This document shows, piece by piece, positions 25,744 through 33,126 of a stretch of DNA of 64,000 bases. Under the pieces are notes generated by a model. It saw nothing but the letters and a program-made list of their open reading frames with translations. It searched no databases and was not told the DNA's origin. The stretch is from a virus. Numbering within the stretch: the first letter of the stretch is position 1; every line of letters starts with the position of its first letter. Where the stretch lies: positions 1 through 64,000 of the IMG/VR virus record IMGVR_UViG_3300008012_000022. One strand, 5' to 3'. The translations under genes were made by a program, and so were the position numbers.

Positions 25744-26101
25744 GTTTAAAGCTGCGAATAAATTTAACAGTTGCTTCATTTCGAAAAGGTTCTAACTCTT
25801 TCTCACTGTAACCCTTTTCTAAAAGTTGGGTATGGATATCTTTTACATCTATAATGCAATGCCTCTGCAACCCAAAATCCTTAATCCAATCCACTGCCCT
25901 ACCGAACAGTTGTTCTAACGAATCGAATACAGTATACCAACCACGCTTGCCAAAATCATAGTTAGTTAGTAAAATCCAACGTTCATCAGTATTGAAATGA
26001 TAATTAGTAACGAAAGATTCTACATCCTGTTTGATCTTATCAGCTTTTTCCTGATACTGATCAACCATTATTTTTAATATTCTATAATCTGTAGTAGGCA
26101 T
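25733..26101 (-). CDS. Hypothetical protein
   Basis: 122 residues from the ATG at 26101; upstream codons run through the neighbouring gene and are rejected. Begins MPTTDYRILKIMVDQYQEK, with a helix then strands ERWILLTNYDFG and HCIIDVKDIHTQLL. No motif is recognised. It overlaps the DUF4406 start by 11 bases and sits in the nucleotide operon. Confidence 0.6.
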   Translation of the reverse strand: MPTTDYRILKIMVDQYQEKADKIKQDVESFVTNYHFNTDERWILLTNYDFGKRGWYTVFDSLEQLFGRAVDWIKDFGLQRHCIIDVKDIHTQLLEKGYSEKELEPFRNEATVKFIRSFKHDW

Positions 26102-26102
26102 T

Positions 26103-26498
26103 TTAATAAAGGTGCAAGTCTTGTGCTGCTTTCTCACACATAGCGGCAATCTGAACCAGTTCCTTGAGAGCAGCTTCTCCATTCAACTGTTTTTCTTTTA
26201 CCTCGTCCCAAAACTCGTCTAACTCTTCACGGATGATACCGTATGCTTCATGAGGTGAATGCATATCACCATGAAGTTCACGTGACCGTGCTAGTTCAAC
26301 AGCTACCCGTGCCGCAAATGGAGAGGTGCCTTGTGAAGAAAATAAATCTCGTTCACCGTCCATAAATGATTGTGCCTCTTCATATTCTTGCATTTCACGC
26401 TCAAGAATCCTTTCGTTTTCATCATCCATCGCATTCATTCCTGCCAACACTGTATATAGCGAAGTTGACGGATCTATATTTGTTAAATCATATTTCAT
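26103..26498 (-). CDS. MazG-like nucleotide pyrophosphohydrolase
   Basis: 131 residues. The C-terminal half, MHSPHEAYGIIREELDEFW then ALKELVQIAAMCEKAAQD, carries the EExxE-type metal site and the helical bundle of the all-alpha NTP pyrophosphatases. Phage members hydrolyse dNTPs or ppGpp-like alarmones. The N-terminal 60 residues are acidic and not recognised. It overlaps the SLOG gene by 11 bases. Confidence 0.72.
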   Translation of the reverse strand: MKYDLTNIDPSTSLYTVLAGMNAMDDENERILEREMQEYEEAQSFMDGERDLFSSQGTSPFAARVAVELARSRELHGDMHSPHEAYGIIREELDEFWDEVKEKQLNGEAALKELVQIAAMCEKAAQDLHLY

Positions 26499-26997
26499 CT
26501 GTTAATTCTAATACTAATTCAAATAGTGTTTGTTTGTCGAAGTCTTTAGCTCCGAAATTATATACAGGAATGTTCAATGTCTCTGCCATCTTAATTCCTT
26601 GACCAGTGCCGCCCGTATCGTTTCCGTTCTCTGTCCAACACACAACGAACTCCACTGGAGAGTTAAGCTTCGGTCCTAAAAGTTGATGGACATTCCGCGC
26701 CAATAACTTTTGTGATCCAACGGATTTCTCTTTCCAGTTTGGATGAAACCTTGCCGCCATGGTATGAGCCTCTTTCGAAGGAGTGAATAATTTAGAGGTA
26801 TGACCATTAAATCCGCGCCACGGAAGAAAGATTTGTTTGTTAGCAGGTATCACATACTTCTCAAAAGCTAAGTCTGCACCTTCGGCACCACCTGAACGAA
26901 GAGTTAACCCTTGATCTTGCGCCCATCTACCGAACTTCTCAAATGATACTTGAATATCATCTGGTATAGTTCGCCGCCCTATTCCTGCGTAATACAT
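26488..26997 (-). CDS. SLOG-superfamily (DprA/Rossmann-like) nucleotide-binding protein
   Basis: 169 residues from the ATG at 26997. MYYAGIGRRTIPDDIQ, LTLRSGGAEGADLAFEKYV and VEFVVCWTENGNDTGGTGQG are the three glycine-rich motifs of the SLOG fold as found in DprA and related proteins. The fold binds nucleotides, in defence proteins also NAD-derived signals. In this replication operon it may act on nucleosides; no catalytic residue can be certain. Confidence 0.78.
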   Translation of the reverse strand: MYYAGIGRRTIPDDIQVSFEKFGRWAQDQGLTLRSGGAEGADLAFEKYVIPANKQIFLPWRGFNGHTSKLFTPSKEAHTMAARFHPNWKEKSVGSQKLLARNVHQLLGPKLNSPVEFVVCWTENGNDTGGTGQGIKMAETLNIPVYNFGAKDFDKQTLFELVLELTDEI

Positions 26998-27281
26998 TCC
27001 CAATCTAATTTTTTAAATTCTTCTTCTGACAGAGTTTTGATATTACCTAAAACTGATGCACCATATACTGTCATTCCATATGCTTCTTTGTGGCACTCAT
27101 AAACTGATCCACTGTATCCACGAAATATATAATGTGTGTCAGTCTCTTCTACCTTACTGATACAAGAGTTAGTGCGCCAACTATCTCCACTGAGATAACC
27201 ACCAGACCATGTAGCGAACACTTTGTAATCAGTGCCATTGTTACACTGAAACACACACCATTTATCAGGATAATAAGTCAT
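26979..27281 (-). CDS. Hypothetical phage protein with aromatic-rich beta fold
   Basis: 100 residues. Alternating strands with WCVFQCNNGTDYKVFATWSG and HYIFRGYSGSVYECHKE suggest a small beta-sheet protein. It overlaps the SLOG gene by 19 bases and shares an ATGA junction with the 53-residue gene before it. A similar style, WxS-x-WR, occurs in that neighbour. Unknown function. Confidence 0.6.
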   Translation of the reverse strand: MTYYPDKWCVFQCNNGTDYKVFATWSGGYLSGDSWRTNSCISKVEETDTHYIFRGYSGSVYECHKEAYGMTVYGASVLGNIKTLSEEEFKKLDWECITQE

Positions 27282-27439
27282 TCTCTTATGAGTTGAAGGT
27301 TCCAGTTTCTACTTAGTATGTTAAATTCTAAATCTGTAACAACACCGTCTCCCAACGCTATCTCTGTATCATTACTGCGCCAAACTGATCTTATTTTTAT
27401 TCCGCCCTCGCTTTGTGAACTGTAGTAAATACCAATCAT
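27278..27439 (-). CDS. Small hypothetical protein (53 aa)
   Basis: 53 residues, bounded by ATGA overlaps on both sides (with the exonuclease stop and the next start). The sequence MIGIYYSSQSEGG then KIRSVWRSNDTEIALGDG suggests a single beta-sheet. No family is recognised; the double coupling supports it being real. Confidence 0.68.
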   Translation of the reverse strand: MIGIYYSSQSEGGIKIRSVWRSNDTEIALGDGVVTDLEFNILSRNWNLQLIRE

Positions 27440-28065
27440 AATTTCAAAATCTTTTTTAGTTCTAAAAATATCTTCCAGTTCATTCCTACATCATACAAAC
27501 CATCGTGCAGTTGATAACGATCATATGGAATACCTAACGCTTTCAACAACGCTTCTTGTCCTACTCCACGACGTTTAAGATCCTTATCATAATGCAGCTT
27601 GTAGAACCAGTGAAGGTAGTCTCCATCTCGTGGTTTGTCAAGTTGATTTTTCCATGCGACCGCAAGAAATCTAGTGTCCATGAATCTGTCCATGAACGAG
27701 TAATCAAACTGTTCAATCTTGACTCCTGCCATCTCTGCAATCAGTGGAATCATCCACACATCAAAAAACAAAATGTTTTGTCCTACTAGAATATTGTTTT
27801 CGTCATAGATGATAGCTTCAATTTCATCCCACGCATCACGCGGCGAAATTTTTGTGTCATCATATTTCTCTTGACTAAAACCTGTTAGCTTTTTGACAAA
27901 ATCAGATAACTGCAAGTTAGGAACGTCAATATATACTTGACGCTTTGACTTAACTTGATGACCCTGACACTGGAGATAAGAGAATTCCCATGGACGAGAA
28001 TACCTATAGTTTAATCCCTCTGTCTCCGTATCAAAGTCTATATATTTTTGGTTATACTCAAACAT
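27436..28065 (-). CDS. DnaQ-like 3'-5' proofreading exonuclease
   Basis: 209 residues from the ATG at 28065; a longer open frame upstream lies over another gene. ExoI motif FDTETEG (11-17), ExoII region LVGQNILFFDVWMI (about 116-129) and a C-terminal HDGLYDVGMNW as ExoIII give the DEDD family. It probably edits errors of the Pol III alpha encoded 3.4 kb further along the same operon, as the epsilon subunit does in bacteria. Confidence 0.85.
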   Translation of the reverse strand: MFEYNQKYIDFDTETEGLNYRYSRPWEFSYLQCQGHQVKSKRQVYIDVPNLQLSDFVKKLTGFSQEKYDDTKISPRDAWDEIEAIIYDENNILVGQNILFFDVWMIPLIAEMAGVKIEQFDYSFMDRFMDTRFLAVAWKNQLDKPRDGDYLHWFYKLHYDKDLKRRGVGQEALLKALGIPYDRYQLHDGLYDVGMNWKIFLELKKILKL

Positions 28066-28079
28066 ATCAACTGATATCT

Positions 28080-28104
28080 TCGAAACATATGTCACATGTT
28101 TCGA
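28080..28104. repeat. Inverted repeat upstream of the exonuclease gene
   Basis: Perfect 9-base arms TCGAAACAT and ATGTTTCGA flank a 7-base centre, 15 bases before the exonuclease start and just after the end of the preceding gene. It fills the only gap in a run of overlapping genes. It may be an operator or an RNA hairpin limiting exonuclease synthesis. Confidence 0.5.
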
Positions 28105-28108
28105 CACC

Positions 28109-28393
28109 TCAATTATCTGCTTTAGATCGGCGCAGTGTAGGTTTAGGAAGTCGTTTGATAGCACGACCGAGAGCAATACGAACGCCGAGTTTCTTATCGA
28201 ACACGTCATGACTACTACACTCAGCTTCCCCAATAAAAGTCTTTCTATTAGGTGTAGTGAGAGTAACAATAGTTGCTCCACCTTTTGGTTCAATTCCTTT
28301 TTCACTACGCTGTCTAGCGTGTGCGATAGTTACTTCATAACCTTGAGTTTCAAGATTACGAATCCGTTCGTGATTTTTCAATCTGTTTTTCAT
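28109..28393 (-). CDS. Conserved hypothetical phage protein
   Basis: 94 residues from the ATG at 28393, giving MKNRLKNHERIRNLETQGYE. A strand region with KGGATIVTLTTPNRKTFIG and then DKKLGVRIALGRAIKRL match a small phage family with the ending G-x-xIALGRAI. It overlaps the PHP gene by 38 bases. Lys/Arg-rich throughout, perhaps nucleic-acid binding; function not known. Confidence 0.62.
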   Translation of the reverse strand: MKNRLKNHERIRNLETQGYEVTIAHARQRSEKGIEPKGGATIVTLTTPNRKTFIGEAECSSHDVFDKKLGVRIALGRAIKRLPKPTLRRSKADN

Positions 28394-29039
28394 AATTTTG
28401 CCAACTGAATAGATTACTTCCGCAATCATCTAGTTCAGGTCTACCTCTATTGGGAGGTCTGCCCCCTTTACGATGGGTGACAGATTTATAGAACTGAAAT
28501 TCTTCAAAATGTTTATCAAATTCGTATAGAACTGTATGCGCAGGTTGAGTCTCTACACCTAACCTATCAAGCGCACGCTTAATTTGGTAGTCATATGGAT
28601 GACTGTGTTCCTCTACTAAATGAATATGATCATTCAATGGTAGGTCATAGATACCGAAATGGTGTAGTGACTTGTGAACATACGAATCGTAAAAGGGAAC
28701 ACACAATAAAAGATTCTTAAGTGACGCTTTGTTATATTTCCAGACGCCAGATTTAGTTTGGGCGCGAGAATATATCTCCCGCAAATCTTCCATACCCTTA
28801 TTATCCTTAGCGAATAGAATAATCTTACTCGCCTTGTTATCGGCATAACTACAGTTAAGTCTGATGCCCCAACGAAATGGCTTATCAAATTTCTCTGATA
28901 GCACCTTGATCTTTCGGAACCCACCGAAGGAGTCTTCAACGAAAACAACTTCTTCTAAATCTTTGGCAAGCTCAAAACATCGTTTAGGTGTCAGAATAGA
29001 TTTACCTATAGAAAAATGTGTTTTAAATAGTGGGGTCAT
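28356..29039 (-). CDS. dnaE: Detached PHP domain of DNA polymerase III alpha
   Basis: 227 residues from the ATG at 29039. MTPLFKTHFSIGKSILTPKR corresponds to the start of phage DnaE PHP domains, followed by EDSFGGFRKIK and IRLNCSYADN. The metal-binding HxH of active PHP nucleases is not present, so it is probably structural. Normally fused to the polymerase, here it is a separate gene 4.4 kb upstream of the core, with the exonuclease between. The two must assemble as separate chains if they function. Confidence 0.8.
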   Translation of the reverse strand: MTPLFKTHFSIGKSILTPKRCFELAKDLEEVVFVEDSFGGFRKIKVLSEKFDKPFRWGIRLNCSYADNKASKIILFAKDNKGMEDLREIYSRAQTKSGVWKYNKASLKNLLLCVPFYDSYVHKSLHHFGIYDLPLNDHIHLVEEHSHPYDYQIKRALDRLGVETQPAHTVLYEFDKHFEEFQFYKSVTHRKGGRPPNRGRPELDDCGSNLFSWQNYEKQIEKSRTDS

Positions 29040-29214
29040 CAACCTGACTTTCGTGTATAGTTTCGCACTCCGACGTTTCTAAATTAGTAGCTAAATAGAA
29101 ACCATCGAAATACATCCATAGAATAAAATCTACTTGAGCATCTGAAAAAACACCAAACGCAATAGGACTACTGCGAGTCAGTGTCACCCTCTGTGGTAGC
29201 TTCCGCTTGCTCAT
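29023..29214 (-). CDS. Small hypothetical protein (63 aa)
   Basis: 63 residues from the ATG at 29214, beginning MSKRKLPQRVTLTRSSPIAF. It has an aromatic segment FILWMYFDGFYLATN, perhaps a strand pair rather than a membrane span, and an acidic end. It overlaps neighbours by 47 and 17 bases. Not recognised. Confidence 0.52.
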   Translation of the reverse strand: MSKRKLPQRVTLTRSSPIAFGVFSDAQVDFILWMYFDGFYLATNLETSECETIHESQVDDPTI

Positions 29215-29533
29215 CCTCAATCTCCTTCTTTGCTTTTTCAAACAGTTCGCTCATCACCAGACGTTTCTGGAACAACTGAGCCTTGCGATTAGTGCCACGT
29301 TTACCGAACGCACCCTTTGTTTTTACTGCGGGGGCAATAGCATTATGCATCAATACTAAACGCGATATTGTTTCTGGCGAGATTCCCTTTCGTCGTTTTA
29401 CTGTCTCACCAGTAGCCTCATCAAACTCTTCAATAATATCGTTCTGCTCTCTCAGTTCAAGCTTAATCGATACTTGATCTTCAAGAGGAAGGTGCTGGAG
29501 GACACGAGCAATTTTCCATGGCGTCAACTTCAT
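29168..29533 (-). CDS. Hypothetical DNA-replication operon leader protein
   Basis: 121 residues, first gene of the unit that runs down through PHP, exonuclease and polymerase. It is directly driven by a consensus promoter with 5 bases between -10 and ATG. The chain is helical and charged, with ETVKRRKGISPETISRLVLM and FGKRGTNRKAQLFQKR, so a DNA- or RNA-binding role is possible. The C-terminal 20 residues are acidic. No family known. Confidence 0.62.
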   Translation of the reverse strand: MKLTPWKIARVLQHLPLEDQVSIKLELREQNDIIEEFDEATGETVKRRKGISPETISRLVLMHNAIAPAVKTKGAFGKRGTNRKAQLFQKRLVMSELFEKAKKEIEDEQAEATTEGDTDSQ

Positions 29534-29538
29534 ACCTC

Positions 29539-29566
29539 ATTATAGCATGATCACGTCCCTTGTCAA
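29539..29566 (-). promoter_or_regulatory. Consensus sigma70 promoter of the polymerase operon, leaderless
   Basis: TTGACA (29566-29561), 16-base spacer, TATAAT (29544-29539), both perfect. Five bases (GAGGT) separate the -10 from the ATG at 29533, so the transcript should begin at the start codon. The -35 overlaps the stop of the preceding nuclease gene. Confidence 0.83.
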
Positions 29567-30663
29567 GCGAAACCTTCTTTTTCAGCACGTAAAAGCATCT
29601 TTTTATTGTAATCTAAGTGTTGAAATTTAGGACACCCTTCATAATATCGGCGCTTGACTACCTGACCATCTTGTGGTTCTGGTAAATCCGATGAGTCTAT
29701 TGCCGTAGCTAAGATTTTTCCATCGTCGCTTAGAAGAACATAATAAAAATAAGCAAACTTGCATTCGCAATACCACATGGGATCTCCATTAACCTTCTTC
29801 GCATCAGGGTGGTCAGCAGAAGTTTTGCCGTAGACACCACACTTCAACAGTCCAGCAAAACCGTGATACTTATCGACATAACCTTTGTCAGCAGCGAATT
29901 GTCTGGTAGCATCATGACGAGTAAAGTTATCTAAAGTATTTTGAATGTCAGTTAAGAAATGTTTGAACCCTTCAAGTTCAGCATCAGAAACGTCTGGTGT
30001 TTTAACAGAACCTTCATCAGGTCCAAACTGTAATAGATAAAATTCTGTCTCACGTTTAACCACATCAGGATATAGATGAGCAACGGCTAACCGATACATT
30101 AAGTCCTGAGTGTTATCTTCAATATCTTTCTGACAGAATAAACGTTTATTTGATTTAAAGTCACGTATTAATGCACGAGTTTTATTTTTAAAAAGGAATA
30201 ACTTATCAATGAAGCCGCGAATATGGTAACGAGTTTCACCGTCATCGTGCTCAATATCAAATGAAATTTCATCTACTGACTCGTCAGGATTGACAGACTC
30301 ACCAAAGAAATCATAGCGTAAACCAGAAAGGATCATGTTATTACAATGATCAATAGCCGCGATTTCTGACTCACCATCACGTCTCTTAACTAACTCAGAT
30401 GGATCACAACCATCTTTCTGTAAAAATTTCTCAACGTATCTATAAACCGCTGGTGAACCTGCTATGTCACCCGCATCAAGGATAGCTTTGTAGTGATGTT
30501 TATGGCGCGGATTTCCTAAGCATTCAAAAACTCCGTGACAAGCCGAACCCATAGCCAAAGCTGGTGTTTTGGTCTGTGGTAATTTCAATATATAATTGCA
30601 CCAGTATACCCAACTGCAATCCTGTAAGGTTTTGATTCGGCTAGCCGAAAGTTTAGTCATCAT
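29563..30663 (-). CDS. PD-(D/E)XK nuclease (RecB/Cas4-like)
   Basis: 366 residues. SASRIKTLQDCSWVYWCNY at the N-terminus and IRGFIDKLFLF ... LIRDFKSNKR (about 168-190) are the RecB/Cas4-family motifs, with the catalytic Asp-x(n)-Asp-x-Lys. Gln/Tyr in DLMYRLAVAHLY completes the core. Cas4-type Cys residues are few, so an Fe-S cluster is unsure. It probably processes DNA ends in recombination with the RecA-like protein. The start overlaps the primase stop by 11 bases. Confidence 0.8.
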   Translation of the reverse strand: MMTKLSASRIKTLQDCSWVYWCNYILKLPQTKTPALAMGSACHGVFECLGNPRHKHHYKAILDAGDIAGSPAVYRYVEKFLQKDGCDPSELVKRRDGESEIAAIDHCNNMILSGLRYDFFGESVNPDESVDEISFDIEHDDGETRYHIRGFIDKLFLFKNKTRALIRDFKSNKRLFCQKDIEDNTQDLMYRLAVAHLYPDVVKRETEFYLLQFGPDEGSVKTPDVSDAELEGFKHFLTDIQNTLDNFTRHDATRQFAADKGYVDKYHGFAGLLKCGVYGKTSADHPDAKKVNGDPMWYCECKFAYFYYVLLSDDGKILATAIDSSDLPEPQDGQVVKRRYYEGCPKFQHLDYNKKMLLRAEKEGFA

Positions 30664-31690
30664 AATGAAAGTGATACTCCTTTTTTAATTTGCTTAGGGT
30701 TGGAAGAAGAGTCTTCATAGGAGTAATCGTTTGAGTGCCACGGAGCAACAAAGCAATCTGCTTTTTATGTTCCTCTTCGTCGTAGGTCACTCGAAAGTGG
30801 TCGGTAATTTTGTTACCTTTCATCTCACCGAAATCAACATGTTTGACTGGTGGCATGAACCACAGTTTCTTGAAATCAATCAATTGAAAAAGTTTTAGTA
30901 GGCTATTAATGCCCCCTTTTACACCCTCGTTTTGAGCTAATGGTTTTTGATGGTCGTTATTGAATGCAACGACCACATCTACATTAAGGGCGGCGAGTCT
31001 TGCCACAAGTCGCGGCGAAATACTGTTAGTAAATGCAACTATATTATTTGGAAATCCAGCTTGATACAGGGCCATTGAATCACCAATGGACTCGACAAGA
31101 ATCAAATACCCACGTTCACGAATAGATTCACGACATTCATTTACCGTATAGTAAGGGTATAGCCAATTATTTGCTTTGCCATTATGTAACCACTTAATAC
31201 GTGAGCGACCAGTAATATCACGCCCCGAAAACCCATGGATCTTACCATCTTTATTTCGGATAGGAAATACTACACGGTTATATAAACTCCCCTTAGTCGC
31301 TACACCAGCAGAATAAGCTTTTTGCGTTGCGGCTGTAATGGAAGCATCCTTTTCTTTATGCAAAAAGAAATCGTAGTCTGGTAGCAATCGCCCCAAACAA
31401 TCATCGGGAAATGTTTTTTCTTCGCTCAAAAATTGCCGCCTTTCATATCGTAACTGTTCTAGCTCAAACTGAGAAACGTCTTCTTTCCCTGTTGTTTTCT
31501 GTAACAGTTTTTTAAAGCTTTGCGCTTTACCGTCACCATCAACGAAGTCAATCCAGACACCCGAATTTTTGTAAATCTTGAGTGCCGTTGGATTGTCACC
31601 GTGTCTGAACACAGCGGCAGTCTGCCAGTAGTCGCCGCGATTATGTAGTTTGTATCCGAGGTTGACTAAAATTGTATAGTAGTCACTCAT
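30653..31690 (-). CDS. dnaG: DnaG-like primase with altered toprim
   Basis: 345 residues from the ATG at 31690. YNRVVFPIRNKDGKIHGFSG is the RNA-polymerase domain strand pair, and YLILVESIGDSMALYQAGFP then VVVAFNNDHQ form the toprim. The usual acidic pair DxD reads NND, and the first Gly after the Glu is Ser. The N-terminal zinc module is present only as a fold-like region without Cys. It should lay primers for the DnaB helicase encoded just upstream. Confidence 0.82.
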   Translation of the reverse strand: MSDYYTILVNLGYKLHNRGDYWQTAAVFRHGDNPTALKIYKNSGVWIDFVDGDGKAQSFKKLLQKTTGKEDVSQFELEQLRYERRQFLSEEKTFPDDCLGRLLPDYDFFLHKEKDASITAATQKAYSAGVATKGSLYNRVVFPIRNKDGKIHGFSGRDITGRSRIKWLHNGKANNWLYPYYTVNECRESIRERGYLILVESIGDSMALYQAGFPNNIVAFTNSISPRLVARLAALNVDVVVAFNNDHQKPLAQNEGVKGGINSLLKLFQLIDFKKLWFMPPVKHVDFGEMKGNKITDHFRVTYDEEEHKKQIALLLRGTQTITPMKTLLPTLSKLKKEYHFHYDD

Positions 31691-32463
31691 AGTGCAAGCA
31701 AGTCGCACACCTGTCCCTCCCCTTTCAATTCAATAGTATAGGGAGCATCATGCTCAGACTTAACGTAAATTTGAGAAGTTAACTCGTGTCGTTCATTGCG
31801 TCTACCTCGTGGTGACATACCACAATAAAACAAACCATTGTCCCATGCCAAACCACGAGACATAAACTTTTCTGGATCACCTATCTGTATAGTAGACAGG
31901 CATCGATTTAGACTAGTAGAAAATTCCTTGACTGTACACTCGTTTGAACTACACACCCATATCGAACCTTGATGTGGTTTGATAGTATGGATTCCATCTG
32001 CCTGCTCTAGTTTGTCAAACAGAATTTCACCGCTACTATGCTGGCGATACAGCTTGTTATTTGTCAACCCTGCAATGTAAAAACAGTTTTGATAAAATTC
32101 GATTGTGTTAATGTGTGGATGGGAACCCAACCAGTCTTCGGTTTTAACATTCTCGTTATCGATGTCGAAACTTACTACTCGTTTATGTGCTGTGTCCGTA
32201 AGGTATACGCGCCGATTTACGTAAGCAATACCATGAACATCACCAACCGTTGGCACCGTCCACTTCTCACGTAGTTGTAGATTGTGTTCCTTGTTGAAAC
32301 AATAATGGTATAGAATTGTAGCTGAGTCATGATGGCGACTTGCCACCAGAAATCCGTCGCCAGTTTTGGCGAGTCCATAATATAATCCGTTGTCCTGATC
32401 AAGTGTCTCAATTGTAATGCCCTCGATCTTCAATACTTTATTTGATGTTGTAGCTATGACCAT
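31687..32463 (-). CDS. Beta-propeller (NHL-like) protein
   Basis: 258 residues. Repeating strand pairs such as DVHGIAYVNRRVYLTDTAHK, INTIEFYQNCFYIAGLTNN and IHTIKPHQGSIWVCSSNE indicate a five- or six-bladed propeller. No signal peptide is present. It lies between the small gene at 32480 and the primase, overlapping the primase by 4 bases; a link to replication is unexpected. Possible ligands include sugars or peptides; unknown. Confidence 0.65.
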   Translation of the reverse strand: MVIATTSNKVLKIEGITIETLDQDNGLYYGLAKTGDGFLVASRHHDSATILYHYCFNKEHNLQLREKWTVPTVGDVHGIAYVNRRVYLTDTAHKRVVSFDIDNENVKTEDWLGSHPHINTIEFYQNCFYIAGLTNNKLYRQHSSGEILFDKLEQADGIHTIKPHQGSIWVCSSNECTVKEFSTSLNRCLSTIQIGDPEKFMSRGLAWDNGLFYCGMSPRGRRNERHELTSQIYVKSEHDAPYTIELKGEGQVCDLLAL

Positions 32464-32479
32464 AACTTTTTTACTGTCC

Positions 32480-32686
32480 TCATGTTTTAACTTTTGGTTC
32501 TAGTCCGTCCTTTATTATACGGAATCCTTCAATTTCATCAGGTAAGGAACGATAAACTTTCATCGATCCCGCCTGATACCTTACATACAAAACTACCTCG
32601 TCTTCCCAATTGCCAACTCGAACGACAAGGCGTGAATGAAATTCTTGTAACCTTTCTTTCGCTATATCTACTGCCTGTGGTTTCAT
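32480..32686 (-). CDS. Small hypothetical protein (68 aa)
   Basis: 68 residues: a basic helix MKPQAVDIAKERLQEFHSR, then strands LVVRVGNWEDEVVLYVRY and KVYRSLPDEI. Its start overlaps the stop of the frame before it by ATGA. No family recognised. It is the first well-supported gene after the terminator at 32845-32877. Confidence 0.6.
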   Translation of the reverse strand: MKPQAVDIAKERLQEFHSRLVVRVGNWEDEVVLYVRYQAGSMKVYRSLPDEIEGFRIIKDGLEPKVKT

Positions 32687-32811
32687 CCACCCTTCGCCGC
32701 TTTACTTCTCTGTAGACTTTTTACGTATCGATCCCACGTGCGGTAATCTTTGCGCTTTCTTAGTGCTCGTTTCCACCCGTTTTTCCAAAAGCTGTAGTTT
32801 TCTCCACTCAA
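32683..32811 (-). CDS. Possible 42-residue basic protein (TTG start)
   Basis: The frame that ends in ATGA with the next gene reads SGENYSFWKNGWKRALRKR and then RTWDRYVKSLQRSKAAKGG. The only start in frame is a TTG at 32811. The Trp/Arg pattern and coupling support it; a competing frame starting ATG at 32836 is less protein-like. Low certainty. Confidence 0.4.
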   Translation of the reverse strand: MSGENYSFWKNGWKRALRKRKDYRTWDRYVKSLQRSKAAKGG

Positions 32812-32844
32812 AATAAAATTGTGTTTCGTAGTGCATAATAAAAG

Positions 32845-32877
32845 GTCCAGCCAACAGCTTTATGCCATCAACCGGAC
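32845..32877 (-). terminator. Intrinsic terminator after the helicase operon
   Basis: On the minus strand GTCCGGTTGATGGC pairs with GCTGTTGGCTGGAC over 14 positions including several G-U pairs, with a 5-base loop, followed by CTTTTATT. The G-U pairs form only on the minus-strand RNA, fixing the direction. It ends the RecA-DnaB unit. Confidence 0.68.
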
Positions 32878-32895
32878 AGCCCCTATTACACTAAT

Positions 32896-33126
32896 TTACC
32901 ACGTTTTAATCGCCGCTTCACTCCCCGTCTCTAAGAACTCTAAAAGTTCTTTCTTAGTAATATCGTTGGTTAACGACTCAAATAATTGCCCCAAAAGTTT
33001 GACGCTAAAACCTGTGTCTGCTATAATTTCCTCATCAATGTGTTTGATAAGCTCAAGAGTTTCATCTTCTGAAAGCTCACTTGCTGCCTCCAATACATCT
33101 ACTTCAATTGTTACTGTTGCATTCAT
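32896..33126 (-). CDS. Small acidic protein after DnaB
   Basis: 76 residues, acidic and helical (EAASELSEDETLELIKHIDE, then LGQLFESLTND). Its ATG overlaps the DnaB stop (ATGA). It could be a helicase-associated factor or DNA mimic; no family is recognised. It is the last gene before the terminator. Confidence 0.62.
   Translation of the reverse strand: MNATVTIEVDVLEAASELSEDETLELIKHIDEEIIADTGFSVKLLGQLFESLTNDITKKELLEFLETGSEAAIKTW

Noticed and set aside
32713-32836. Competing ATG frame (MHYETQFYFEW...) after the terminator
   Set aside because: It ends without coupling to the next gene; the other frame ends in ATGA and has better composition. Still uncertain.
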